From Sporolactobacillus sp. CQH2019 (GTDB taxonomy: Bacteria > Bacillota > Bacilli > Bacillales > Sporolactobacillaceae), in contig NZ_JARAJZ010000009.1 in NCBI RefSeq assembly GCF_028765345.1, positions 62,001 through 126,000 on the forward strand: a DNA stretch of 64,000 bases, given 5' to 3'. The position numbers and the translations under genes are program-made. The number at the start of each line of letters is the position of its first letter. Position 1 is the first letter of the stretch. Under the pieces are notes generated by a model. It had not been told where the DNA came from and ran no database searches. It saw only the letters and a list, made by a program, of their open reading frames with translations. This document shows, piece by piece, positions 17,999 through 27,275 of this stretch.

Positions 17999-18226
17999 TC
18001 AGGCTTCCTTCACTTTTACGGCTTTTACTTCGTATCCGAGTTTCGATACAAGCCGGGCGACTTCTTCAGCCGAGATCTTACCTGGGTTGATTTCTGCTTT
18101 AACCTTGCTGGAATTAAACAGCACTTTTGATTTCTCAATTCCTTCCTGATGGGCAAGGGCGGATTCGATTTTTTGCAGACAGGACGGACACGTCAGTGCT
18201 TCCAATTGCAGAATGACTTTTGACAT
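17999..18226 (-). CDS. Heavy-metal-associated (HMA) domain metallochaperone, CopZ-like
   Basis: A 75-residue single HMA domain. The metal-binding loop reads LTCPSCLQKIE, with the C-x-x-C pair at residues 13 and 16; the usual Met before the first Cys is Leu-Thr here. Such proteins pass soft metal ions to P-type ATPases, and the ATPase gene lies just upstream in the same operon (about 65 bp gap). The ATG follows AGGAGGAATAG. Whether the metal is copper, zinc or another cannot be decided. Confidence 0.88.
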   Translation of the reverse strand: MSKVILQLEALTCPSCLQKIESALAHQEGIEKSKVLFNSSKVKAEINPGKISAEEVARLVSKLGYEVKAVKVKEA

Positions 18227-18291
18227 GGCTATTCCTCCTTTTCTTTTGTCTTCAGTCTAAAACAACTCGTTTATAAAAAAATTGATAGGTA

Positions 18292-20199
18292 TCAATTTTT
18301 AGAAATAACGGCCGGAGCAATAAAGTTTTTACTGGCGTTTTCAGCATGGTAGCCTAGTAAACGCATCCCATTAAAGATGACCACTAAAATACTGGCTTCG
18401 TGAACGAACATCCCGCTCGCCATATAAATATAACCCAGGATCAAGCCGATTATTAAGAAAATAACGGTAGCGATGGCAATCATTATATTTTCTTTCATAT
18501 TTATCACTGTTTTCTTTGTTAACCCGTACGCATGGACAAGCTCGGCAAAACTGGATTTCATTAGCACAATATCTGAGGTCTCCACCGCAACATCGGTCCC
18601 GCTGCCCATAGCAATTCCGATATTTGCCGAGGCAATGGAAGGGCTGTCGTTGACGCCGTCGCCGATGAAAGCGACGGTATGACCGGACTCTTTCAATTTT
18701 TCGACATAAAGCACTTTATCTTCCGGCAAAAGCTCCGCATGAACTTCATCGATGCCAAGCTGCTGCGCAATAGCCTGCGCCGTTCGCGCATTGTCCCCCG
18801 TCAGCATGACCCTCTTTCTGACGCCCATCGTTTTTAATGCCGCTAAAGCTTCTTTAGCCCCATCTCTCGGCGTATCGGCGATCCCCAGCATTAACACCAG
18901 CTGCTGATCGACCGCCACTAATACCGTAGATACTCCTTTTTCTTCCATTTCCATCAATTTTTGTTCCTGTTTATGGTTCAATCGAATACCGGCTTCAGTC
19001 AACAGAACGCGATTGCCAACCCGGACTGTTCGATGTTCCACAACCGCCCTAATCCCCTTGCCCTTGTCTACTTGAGTCTGAGTAACTTTCAGGTGACGAT
19101 AATCAACGGCGTGCCTTTGTGCATAGGCTAAAATCGCCTTGCCGAGCGGGTGATCCGATTCCCTTTCTAAGGCAGCCGCATAGGCTAGCCCGCGTCGCTG
19201 ATCTGACACCGCATGAATTTCTACAAGCTCAGTCCGCCCCTTCGTCAGCGTTCCTGTTTTGTCAAAAACTAAGGTATCCACCTTACTAAAAGTATCCATG
19301 ATTTCGCCGCCTTTGATCAGGACGCCGCGTTTTGCCCCATTGCCGATACCGGCGACATTGGATACCGGGGCACCGATGACTAAAGCTCCCGGACAGCCTA
19401 GAACTAAGATCGTAATGGCCAGGCGAATGTCTTGCGTGATCCCCCAGACAACAAGAGCCAACAATAAAACCGCCGGTGTATAGAAACGGGCGAAACGATC
19501 AATAAACTTTTCTGCATGCGACTTCGTATCCTGAGCCTCTTCAATCAATTCAATGATTTTCCCAAATGTGGTATCCTCGCCAACGCGGGTCGCCTTAATA
19601 CGCAACGTCCCATTGTCTAAAATTGTTCCGGCAAAGACCGTCGCGCCGACCGTCTTGTCGACAACCCGGGACTCGCCGGTGATGCTCGCTTCATTGAGAT
19701 AGCCGCGGCCGGATACAATCATGCCGTCCACCGGTACTTGAGCTCCGGTTTTCACTAAAAGCTCATCACCCGCATTAACTTCATCAATCTCTTTTTCCTC
19801 TGCTTCACCGTCTTTTTGATAGACCCAGGCGGTCACCGGAGCCATTTTAGTCAGTGCCTGAATCGAGCTGCGGGTCTTCTGTAATGTTTTCTGTTCCAAA
19901 TAGCTCCCGAATAAAAAAAGGAATGTCACGATGGCCGATTCGTTGTACTCGCCAATGAAGAATGCACCGATTACAGCGATACTGACCAATAATTCGATAC
20001 TAATGACTTTAACCTTCAGCGCCTGCCACGCGCGAATCGCAATCGGTAAAAAACTGAGAATTGAAGCCGTGATAAACGTTACCTCATAACCAGTCCCCCA
20101 CCGCAAAAGATCTTTGCTTAAAAAGCCGAGTACAATCAAAATACCAGTGGAAAATGTAATGTGTTTATGATGCCGCTGCAGCCATTTTTGAATATTCAT
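18292..20199 (-). CDS. P1B-type heavy-metal-translocating ATPase with CPG motif
   Basis: Metal-pumping ATPase of 635 residues in the cytoplasmic membrane. It has two N-terminal helix pairs, the actuator TGES loop (EASITGESR), the transmembrane motif GCPGALVIGAPVS, the phosphorylation site DKTGTLTKG, the SDHPLGKAI motif and the hinge GDGVNDSPS. The metal-site motif is CPG rather than CPC/CPH, and there is no N-terminal HMA domain; a separate HMA protein is encoded next door instead. I use the second ATG (20199), five bases after the AGGAGG ribosome binding site. It heads the four-gene FLP operon and has an FLP-type box upstream. Metal specificity is unclear. Confidence 0.92.
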   Translation of the reverse strand: MNIQKWLQRHHKHITFSTGILIVLGFLSKDLLRWGTGYEVTFITASILSFLPIAIRAWQALKVKVISIELLVSIAVIGAFFIGEYNESAIVTFLFLFGSYLEQKTLQKTRSSIQALTKMAPVTAWVYQKDGEAEEKEIDEVNAGDELLVKTGAQVPVDGMIVSGRGYLNEASITGESRVVDKTVGATVFAGTILDNGTLRIKATRVGEDTTFGKIIELIEEAQDTKSHAEKFIDRFARFYTPAVLLLALVVWGITQDIRLAITILVLGCPGALVIGAPVSNVAGIGNGAKRGVLIKGGEIMDTFSKVDTLVFDKTGTLTKGRTELVEIHAVSDQRRGLAYAAALERESDHPLGKAILAYAQRHAVDYRHLKVTQTQVDKGKGIRAVVEHRTVRVGNRVLLTEAGIRLNHKQEQKLMEMEEKGVSTVLVAVDQQLVLMLGIADTPRDGAKEALAALKTMGVRKRVMLTGDNARTAQAIAQQLGIDEVHAELLPEDKVLYVEKLKESGHTVAFIGDGVNDSPSIASANIGIAMGSGTDVAVETSDIVLMKSSFAELVHAYGLTKKTVINMKENIMIAIATVIFLIIGLILGYIYMASGMFVHEASILVVIFNGMRLLGYHAENASKNFIAPAVISKN

Positions 20200-20253
20200 C
20201 ATTTCCTCCTCCCTTTGACTTCTTCAGCATAGCCAAAGATCATTGAAAGAAGA

Positions 20254-20267
20254 TTGACGGCTATCAA
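20254..20267 (-). promoter_or_regulatory. FLP/FNR-type box upstream of the ATPase-HMA-Dps-flp operon
   Basis: TTGATAGCCGTCAA on the minus strand matches TTGATnnnnATCAA with one difference. Its TTGATA half can also serve as a -35, with AATGAT 17 bases downstream as a -10. Binding there would overlap the promoter and could repress it, giving autoregulation by the FLP protein encoded in the operon. This is prediction only. Confidence 0.5.
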
Positions 20268-20430
20268 GAATTTGAAGATTTTAATTCTCTCTTTCGAAAG
20301 TGATGATAATCGGCTTCCTGATCCCAATGGAAACTGGGGCATAGCAGTCAAAATCTCTTTCGAACCGGTCAGACAATGGTTTCGATTCGGGCCACGGTGA
20401 CCCGTGAAAAACATCTTAAAAATTAAGAAT

Positions 20431-20453
20431 GGAAGGAAATTTATATTCCTTCC
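20431..20453 (-). terminator. Bidirectional hairpin after narI
   Basis: Perfect 8-bp inverted repeat GGAAGGAA/TTCCTTCC with a seven-base loop. The minus-strand side is followed by an A/T-rich stretch with a T-run and the plus-strand side by CTTTTTTT, so it can work in both directions. It lies about 190 bp after narI. Confidence 0.6.
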
Positions 20454-20643
20454 ACCTTTTTTTCGAATACTGGGATTTAGCAGTATCTCTTTTTTGAAAA
20501 AACAGTCTCTTAACCCCAGTTCCGTACCCGATATGCGGACATTATAAAAATACTGATCACGTCTCCACTTTAGTTACAATGAATTTCCTGTAACGACTTA
20601 CTGAACGCTCCCTTCATTCCACAGGCGTTACGTTAGACCCTCC

Positions 20644-21339
20644 TTAACGATCATATTGAGGTTTCCGGCGATAAATAATGAACCGTCGAAAAACATATTG
20701 CCACGGCAGAACCAGTGCGTGCATCAGCCGGGTATAGGGAAACATCCCCAAAATCAGAAATCCGCAGATTACATGTAGTTTGTAAATGAGCGGTACGTGC
20801 AGCATGAATCGAAGATCCGGATAGAATGTAAAAAGCTGGCGAGCCCAGACCGACAATGACGTCCTATAATTAAAGGCCGGGTGTAGCGACGATGTCAATG
20901 TTGCAATTAAACCCAAAATAATCGTAATCAACAGTGCTATGTTCACGATTAAATCGCCTAATGAACTTGTCCGAAAAACTCGAACGTCACTGAAACGCCG
21001 CCAGGTCAGCAGCAGCATCCCAACCAATGCCAGCACGCCTGCAAGACCGCCCATCAGAATGGACCCGAAGATGTGATACATATGTTCAGAAATTCCCAAA
21101 GCATCGATCCAACCTTTTGGGATCAAAATCCCCAAAATATGTCCCAAAAAAACGAGAATAATGCCAGTATGAAACGAGATACTGCCGATGATCAGCCGAT
21201 GTTTTTCCAGTAATTCACTGGAAACGGCAGTGATCGAGCTGTTGAAAAGCGTTAAACGGAGAATCGTTCCAAAGAAAAATGACCCTAAAGCAATGTATGG
21301 AAAAATGATCCATAAGAAGTACTGAAACGGATGTGTCAT
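20644..21339 (-). CDS. narI: Respiratory nitrate reductase gamma subunit (cytochrome b) NarI
   Basis: Membrane cytochrome b of the NarGHI complex that oxidises menaquinol and passes electrons to NarH. About five transmembrane helices are visible, with conserved His residues for two b hemes in the second helix (FHTGIILVFLGHILG) and near the end (LHVPLIYKLHVICG). Length (231) is typical. The ATG overlaps the narJ stop as ATGA. It is the last gene of narGHJI. Confidence 0.95.
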   Translation of the reverse strand: MTHPFQYFLWIIFPYIALGSFFFGTILRLTLFNSSITAVSSELLEKHRLIIGSISFHTGIILVFLGHILGILIPKGWIDALGISEHMYHIFGSILMGGLAGVLALVGMLLLTWRRFSDVRVFRTSSLGDLIVNIALLITIILGLIATLTSSLHPAFNYRTSLSVWARQLFTFYPDLRFMLHVPLIYKLHVICGFLILGMFPYTRLMHALVLPWQYVFRRFIIYRRKPQYDR

Positions 21340-21908
21340 GACACATCAGCCTCCTGTTCAAGGCAAGCCTTCAGTTCTTTGCGAACGGCATCAATCAGTC
21401 GGAAATACGGATCGTCGCGGTACTCCCTGCCTCTTTTCAGCAAATGATATGTGCCGTCTTCAATGACTTGAAACAGCAGGTTGATATCCTGCCGGCGACG
21501 ATCCCCCTGCCAGTGGCCGAATGCCAGGAATTCCAGCATCATCGGCAGATAATCAGCGAGTTCCCGTTCCGAGATTTCAAGGCCAAACATTTCATAGAGC
21601 AGCTTCAGTTTAGCCAGCAGCGTACCTCGTTTGCGGGAGTCTTCAAACTTGTAGTAAGTCATATACAGAGTAAAACGCTTATTGGAATCGAACAGATCCG
21701 AATAATGTTTCTGCAGGTCATATAGTTTTTGTCCCCGCAGTTCGTCTAAAATGGTAAGAACGCTCGCCCGCTGCGACATTGCGCAATAGTCCCGGACGAG
21801 GCCGTTTCGAAATTCCAGCGAAAGGATTTCTTCAGATGGATAATCCAGCATATGCGATACATAAGCGAATCCGCTGCGAATGGCCTTGACTTTTTCAAGA
21901 TTAATCAC
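21336..21908 (-). CDS. narJ: Nitrate reductase assembly chaperone NarJ
   Basis: Cytoplasmic chaperone (TorD/DmsD-like fold) that binds apo-NarG and helps molybdenum cofactor insertion; it is not part of the final enzyme. The protein starts VINLEKVKAIRSGF and carries the NarJ motif YLPMMLEFLAFG. I choose a GTG at 21908 that overlaps the end of narH and has a GGGGGG ribosome binding site seven bases upstream, giving 190 residues. The frame is open further upstream, but that part is the shadow of narH. Confidence 0.92.
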   Translation of the reverse strand: MINLEKVKAIRSGFAYVSHMLDYPSEEILSLEFRNGLVRDYCAMSQRASVLTILDELRGQKLYDLQKHYSDLFDSNKRFTLYMTYYKFEDSRKRGTLLAKLKLLYEMFGLEISERELADYLPMMLEFLAFGHWQGDRRRQDINLLFQVIEDGTYHLLKRGREYRDDPYFRLIDAVRKELKACLEQEADVS

Positions 21909-23460
21909 GCCATATCCCCCCATAGAAATTGTCTGCATAGATCTCTTTGCCGGATTTACCGGCCGCAGCTCTTTTGAACAGGTTTCCATATTGTGAGCCT
22001 AACGCACATCCTTCACACGTGTCATAGCCTAAATCTCCCTGCTCAGATTGGACATCTTCTACCCGTTCCTTGTGATTCATTGGAATAACAAACCGATCTT
22101 CATACTTAGCAATCGCCAGTAAACGGTACAATGATGCAGCGCTTTCCGGCGTCAGGCCGACCCGTTCAAGCCTGTTCCTGTCAAAGGATCTGCCACAGGT
22201 CACGGCCCGCATGTACAGGCGCATCGTTGCCAATTTGTATAAGCAGTCCCTGATGACTTCGGTGTTGCCGCCAGTCAGCAGGCTTGCTAAATAGTCCAGA
22301 GGGATACGCAGTTCATCGATCCCCGGAAAGATCATGTCCGGATCGTTGATCGAGTCACGGCCTTCAAAATAACTCATAATCGGACTCAACGGCGGAACAT
22401 ACCACACCATCGGCATGGTGCGGTATTCAGGGTGCAATGGAAAAGCAATCTTTTCTTCTACCGCCAGTTTATAGATCGGCGAACGTTGAGCAGCATCAAT
22501 CATATTTTCGGAGATGCCTTCGGCAAGAGCCAACTGAATCACTTTCGGATCCCGGGGATCCAGAAATAGTTTCAACTGCTGCTCGTACAATTTCGTGTTG
22601 TCCGGTTCCTCAGCAGCGGCTCTGACTCGATCGGCATCATAGAGAATGACACCGAGGTAACGAATCCGGCCCACACAGGTTTCGGCGCAGACGGTCGGCA
22701 TTCCCTCTTCAATTCGCGGATAACAGAATGTACACTTCTCCGCTTTGTGTGTCTTCCAGTTAAAATACACCTTTTTATAAGGACAGCCGGTCATGCAGAA
22801 TCGCCAGCCACGGCAGCGTTTCTGGTCAACCAGAACAATACCGTCTTCATCTCGTTTGTACATAGCCCCTGATGGACAGGAAGCCACACATGATGCATTC
22901 AGACAGTGCTCGCACAGCCGCGGCAGATACATCATGAAAGCCTGTTCAAAGTTAGCCTTAATATCCGCTGAAATTTTTTGAATATTTGGGTCCTTATCGA
23001 AGTATTCCGTGGAGCCCGCCAGATCATCATCCCAATTTGGACCATTTTTCAAATCCATGGTCTGACCCGTTATTTGTGATTTAGCCCGGGCAACAGGCTG
23101 ATGTTTGCTTTCGGGACCGAACAAAGTCTGATAATCGTACGTCCATGGTTCATAATAATCGTCGAGCTGCGGCATATTCGGGTTGTAGAAAATTTTCCCC
23201 AACGCCACTTTATTAAGCCTGGAACCGGCTTTCAGCCGCAATTTACCTTTTTTGCCGAGTTCCCAACCGCCACGATAATAATCTTCATCTTCCCAGCGAT
23301 TCGGATAGCCGACACCCGGTTTCGTTTCTACATTGTTGAACCACATATATTCGGCACCCGGACGGTTAGTCCAGGTATTCTTGCACGTAACCGAGCAAGT
23401 ATGACAGCCTATGCACTTATCGAGATTCAATACCATACCAATCTGAGCCTTAATCTTCAT
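21901..23460 (-). CDS. narH: Respiratory nitrate reductase beta subunit NarH
   Basis: Electron-transfer subunit with four Fe-S clusters. Visible ligand groups are CIGCHTCSVTCKNTW (residues 16-28) and the block CEHCLNASCVASCP followed by CRGWRFCMTGCP, where Trp replaces a Cys in the third group, typical of the [3Fe-4S] site. A further group is CTFCYPR...CAETC. Length (519) fits Firmicute NarH. The ATG at 23460 follows GAAGGTG and overlaps the end of narG. The subunit works at the inner face of the membrane between NarG and NarI. Confidence 0.97.
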   Translation of the reverse strand: MKIKAQIGMVLNLDKCIGCHTCSVTCKNTWTNRPGAEYMWFNNVETKPGVGYPNRWEDEDYYRGGWELGKKGKLRLKAGSRLNKVALGKIFYNPNMPQLDDYYEPWTYDYQTLFGPESKHQPVARAKSQITGQTMDLKNGPNWDDDLAGSTEYFDKDPNIQKISADIKANFEQAFMMYLPRLCEHCLNASCVASCPSGAMYKRDEDGIVLVDQKRCRGWRFCMTGCPYKKVYFNWKTHKAEKCTFCYPRIEEGMPTVCAETCVGRIRYLGVILYDADRVRAAAEEPDNTKLYEQQLKLFLDPRDPKVIQLALAEGISENMIDAAQRSPIYKLAVEEKIAFPLHPEYRTMPMVWYVPPLSPIMSYFEGRDSINDPDMIFPGIDELRIPLDYLASLLTGGNTEVIRDCLYKLATMRLYMRAVTCGRSFDRNRLERVGLTPESAASLYRLLAIAKYEDRFVIPMNHKERVEDVQSEQGDLGYDTCEGCALGSQYGNLFKRAAAGKSGKEIYADNFYGGIWRD

Positions 23461-26400
23461 TCCAGTTCACCTTCTTTAATTTACGCACAGCCACATACAA
23501 ATCGCGCTGGTTGCCGATAGGGCCATAGTAATTGAACCCGTAGCTCAACTGTGCATATCCGCCGACCATTTGTGTCGGTTTGATGTGGATCTGCGTAGGT
23601 GCGTTATGCGAACCGCCGCGCTGACCGGTGATCGTCGACAGCGGTTCCTGAATATTCATATCCTGAGCATGATACATGTAAAGTGATCCTTCAGGCATTC
23701 GATTGGAAATCACCGCCCGGCAGGTCACCGCTCCATTACGGTTATAAATCTCCAGCCAATCGTTATCTTTAATGCCGATCTTTTCAGCATCGGCCGGACT
23801 CAGCCAGACATTCGGCCCGCCTCGAAACAGCGTCAGCATTTCCAGGTTATCCTGATACATTGTATGAATATTCCATTTTCCATGCGGTGTCATGTAGCGC
23901 AGGACCAGTTCGCTTGAGTCAGGTGCAATTTTCACATCTTTAGGTCCCATCACAACCGGCGGCAAAGTCGGTTTGTAAGTGGCCAGCGCCTCACCGTATT
24001 CCTGGAAGATCTCATGATCCAGATAAAACTGCTGCCGCCCGGTCAAAGTCCGAAACGGAACCAGTCGATCAATATTGGTGGTAAAAGGTGAGTAGCGTTC
24101 ACCGTCACGTTTATCAGAACTGAAGATCGGCGTTGGGATCGTTTCGGCCGGCTGAACCGTAATACTTTTAAAAGTCATCAGATCCTCGCTCCGACCGGCA
24201 CTGATATCAGCTAATCTCCGACCGGTTTTCGCTTCAGCGTCAGCCCAGGCTTTTCGGGCCACATGTCCGTTTGACGTACTGGAGAGATGCAGAATTGCAT
24301 CAACAACTTTACGATCCTGATCCAACCTGGGACAGCCTTTGTTGATACCGTTCACAAACGTGCCATTTATATCCTTTAATTCGTCATACTGCTCTGTAAC
24401 GTCATAGCTGTAACCGACGCTTCCGACATGACCCCGGGCTTCGGGGCCAAGTGATATGAACTTGTCATAGACATCGCCGTAATTGCGCGGAATCAGCGAT
24501 AAACCCGGCATCGTCTTTCCCGGAATGCAATCGATTTCGCCTTTCTTCCAATCTCTTATCCTGCCAAACGGCTGTGCAATCTCAGCCGGTGAATCATGGC
24601 CAAGCGGCTGCGTTTTTAAGTCATATTCTGTCTCCGGCAGTTCAGTTTTAGCCATCTCAGAGAAGCATTTTGCCAGCAGTTTAAACGTCTGCCAATCGCT
24701 TTTCGCCTCCCAAAGCGGACTGATGGCGGCATTAAACGGATGGATAAACGGATGCATATCTGTAGAAGACAAGTCTTCCTTCTCATACCAGGTGGCTCCC
24801 GGCAGCACCACATCAGAATACAACGACGTTGTCACCATCCGGAAGTCAATATCAATAATCAGGTCCAATTTCCCCTCCACTGACTCGCCGCTCCATTTCA
24901 TCTCCGAAGGTTTGAACTGATCATTAGGCCGGGCCAGCAGGCCATTTTCGGTGCCCAGCATATGCTTCATGAAATATTCCTGGCCCTTGCCGGAAGAACT
25001 GAACAGATTGGAACGCCAGACAAACAGACCTTTCGGCTGATTGACAGATTCATCCGGAGCCTCTGCCGCGAAGTGCAGACGACCGGATTTAAGCTCACCG
25101 ACCACTTTCTGACTGATTGTCTTTAGATCAGTCGTTCCGTAACGCTTCGCAAATTGCAGCGGATTGCGGTCGAACTGGGGATATGAAGGCAGCCATCCCA
25201 GGCGGATGGCCAGTTGGTTATAGTCAGCCGGATGATCATAGCTATGAGCGGTTTTCCAGACCGGCGATTTCAGGGCCTTGTTGTCTAATTCATCGTACTT
25301 CCATTGATCGGAAGCAAAGTAGAAAAACGAAGGGCTGTTCTGCTGCCGGGCACCGCCTTTCCTCCAATCGTTGGCAAAGGCAATCGTCATCCACCCTTCC
25401 TGCGGCCGCAGTTTTTCCTGCCCGACATAGTGAGCCCAGCCGCCGCCGGAAATCCCTTCACAGCCACACAGGAGAAGCATGTTGATGATTGTCCGATAAG
25501 TCATATCCGAATTGAACCAATGATTAATCCCTGCACCCATGATAACCATCGATTTGCCCCCGGTTTCAATGGCATTTTGGGCAAATTCGTTGGCAATCTG
25601 AATGACCAGACTCTGTTTGACACCGGTCACCTTTTCCTGCCAGGCCGGAGTAAACGGACTGGCAGCATCATTAAATCCTTTAGCAGCCAGATCATCGCCG
25701 GGTCTGCGGGCGATCCCGTACTGGCTCATCATCAATTCATAAATCGTCGTAACAAAATGCTGAGAACCGTCAGCAAACGTCATGTTGCATACGGGAAGAT
25801 TCCGGCTCAAAACACCGTTTCCCCGCTGGTCAAAAATCGGGAAATCAACCTTGATCCATTGATCCGGCTGAATGCTCAATATCGGATCAATTGGATTCCC
25901 CTTATCATCTTTCAGGGTCAGATTCCATTTCGCACCCTTTTCCCACCGCTGACCAATCGTTCCATTAGGAACCACCGGCTGACCGGTTATTCGATCCAGC
26001 ACAACAGTTTTCCATTCACCTTGAGCAACGGGCAAAGGACTCAGATCGGAAATGCGGACAAAACGATCAGACGAGTAATGATTGCTATTGGCCGCACTTC
26101 GATCCAGCATGACTAAGAACGGCAGATCGGTATACTGTTTGGCATAGTTGATAAATTGAGGGATTTGTTTGTCAGCATAAAAATTTTTCAGGATGACATG
26201 GATCATCCCTTGCGCTAATGCAGAGTCGGTACCGGGATGCGGTGCCAGCCAATTATCGGCAAATTTAACATTTTCAGCATAATCCGGACTGACAGTGACC
26301 ACTTTAGCCCCATGATATCTGGCTTCAGTCATGAAGTGTGCATCCGGAGTCCGAGTCAATGGAACATTAGATCCCCACATGATAATGTACTGGCTGTTGT

Positions 26401-27118
26401 ACCAATCGGCCGATTCCGGTACATCGGTTTGTTCGCCCCAGACCTGCGGCGACGCAGGCGGCAAATCAGCATACCAATCATAGAAGCTCAGCATCTCCCC
26501 TCCAAGCAGCGAAAGGAAACGCGCTCCGGATGCATAGCTAATCATCGACATGGCCGGTATGGGTGTAAAGCCGGCCAGCCGGTCCGGCCCATACTTTTTA
26601 ATCGTATAAATCAGCATGGCGGAAATCAGTTCCAAGGCTTCCTCCCTGTGAACCCGAACCAGGCCGCCATGACCTCGGGCCGATTTATACAACTTGGTTT
26701 TCTTCGGATCTTCAACGATACTCTGCCAGGCAGCCACCGGACTGTTGTGTTCCTTTCTGGCGGCTACCCAGAGCTGCCATAGCTTTCCGCGAATATAAGG
26801 ATACTTGATTCGGACAGGGCTGTATTCGTACCACGAAAAACTGGCACCCCGGGGACATCCGCGCGGTTCATATTCAGGCATATCGGTTTGACATGGCGGA
26901 TAATCTATCGCCTGGTGTTCCCAGGTAATGACACCTTGTTTGACATATACATTCCAGCTGCACGAACCTGTACAGTTGACGCCATGCGTCGTCCGGACCA
27001 CTTTATCGTGTGCCCAGCGCTGTCTGTAAAGCTTTTCCCAGCGGCGATCATTTTCTTCCAATTGTGTAAAACTGCCATTGAATTTCTCAACGTGCTTGAA
27101 AAAACGGGACTTAAGCAC
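23450..27118 (-). CDS. narG: Respiratory nitrate reductase alpha subunit NarG
   Basis: Catalytic molybdenum subunit that reduces nitrate to nitrite on the cytoplasmic side. The FS0 cluster region (THGVNCTGSCSW) and the Mo-ligand Asp region (ESADWYNSQYIIMWGSN) are intact. I move the start to a GTG at 27118, nine bases after an AAGGA ribosome binding site. The protein then begins MLKSRFFKHVEKFNGSF, closely matching what I recall of the N-terminus of staphylococcal NarG (FFKPTEKFNGNW), with 1222 residues. The frame is open 18 codons further upstream, but without a ribosome binding site. First gene of narGHJI, divergent from the Moco genes. Confidence 0.96.
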   Translation of the reverse strand: MLKSRFFKHVEKFNGSFTQLEENDRRWEKLYRQRWAHDKVVRTTHGVNCTGSCSWNVYVKQGVITWEHQAIDYPPCQTDMPEYEPRGCPRGASFSWYEYSPVRIKYPYIRGKLWQLWVAARKEHNSPVAAWQSIVEDPKKTKLYKSARGHGGLVRVHREEALELISAMLIYTIKKYGPDRLAGFTPIPAMSMISYASGARFLSLLGGEMLSFYDWYADLPPASPQVWGEQTDVPESADWYNSQYIIMWGSNVPLTRTPDAHFMTEARYHGAKVVTVSPDYAENVKFADNWLAPHPGTDSALAQGMIHVILKNFYADKQIPQFINYAKQYTDLPFLVMLDRSAANSNHYSSDRFVRISDLSPLPVAQGEWKTVVLDRITGQPVVPNGTIGQRWEKGAKWNLTLKDDKGNPIDPILSIQPDQWIKVDFPIFDQRGNGVLSRNLPVCNMTFADGSQHFVTTIYELMMSQYGIARRPGDDLAAKGFNDAASPFTPAWQEKVTGVKQSLVIQIANEFAQNAIETGGKSMVIMGAGINHWFNSDMTYRTIINMLLLCGCEGISGGGWAHYVGQEKLRPQEGWMTIAFANDWRKGGARQQNSPSFFYFASDQWKYDELDNKALKSPVWKTAHSYDHPADYNQLAIRLGWLPSYPQFDRNPLQFAKRYGTTDLKTISQKVVGELKSGRLHFAAEAPDESVNQPKGLFVWRSNLFSSSGKGQEYFMKHMLGTENGLLARPNDQFKPSEMKWSGESVEGKLDLIIDIDFRMVTTSLYSDVVLPGATWYEKEDLSSTDMHPFIHPFNAAISPLWEAKSDWQTFKLLAKCFSEMAKTELPETEYDLKTQPLGHDSPAEIAQPFGRIRDWKKGEIDCIPGKTMPGLSLIPRNYGDVYDKFISLGPEARGHVGSVGYSYDVTEQYDELKDINGTFVNGINKGCPRLDQDRKVVDAILHLSSTSNGHVARKAWADAEAKTGRRLADISAGRSEDLMTFKSITVQPAETIPTPIFSSDKRDGERYSPFTTNIDRLVPFRTLTGRQQFYLDHEIFQEYGEALATYKPTLPPVVMGPKDVKIAPDSSELVLRYMTPHGKWNIHTMYQDNLEMLTLFRGGPNVWLSPADAEKIGIKDNDWLEIYNRNGAVTCRAVISNRMPEGSLYMYHAQDMNIQEPLSTITGQRGGSHNAPTQIHIKPTQMVGGYAQLSYGFNYYGPIGNQRDLYVAVRKLKKVNWNED

Positions 27119-27202
27119 TTTCTCACATCCTTCCAAATTGAAGAAACGACCATTTCCCCCGGCACCATTCATCGATGCCGTAAAAGTAAGTCAAAACCCT
27201 AA

Positions 27203-27231
27203 TTCAACAGTAGCACGGGCAATGCTATACT
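27203..27231 (+). promoter_or_regulatory. Promoter of the moeB-mobA operon
   Basis: TTCAAC and TATACT are separated by 17 bases and lie 45 bp before the moeB start. It is in the divergent spacer shared with narG. I found no clear NreC-type or FNR-type palindrome in this spacer. Confidence 0.5.
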
Positions 27232-27275
27232 GCGACTAGGGAAATGCCTATATTTTACAAAGAGGAGGACTTGAA

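Larger units (their letters stand above)
20203..20643. other. Spacer between nar operon end and metal ATPase operon
   Basis: No supported gene in about 440 bp. It contains the FLP-type box at 20254-20267 and a hairpin at 20431-20453. A minus-strand frame at 20199-20414 lacks any family feature and overlaps the promoter region. Confidence 0.5.

Noticed and set aside
25304-26116. 270-codon plus-strand frame
   Set aside because: Lies fully inside narG on the opposite strand and has no family features; a shadow of the high-GC coding sequence.
27119-27202. NreC or FNR operator in the narG/moeB spacer
   Set aside because: I searched both strands for TTGATnnnnATCAA and for a TACCCCT-type palindrome and found none convincing.
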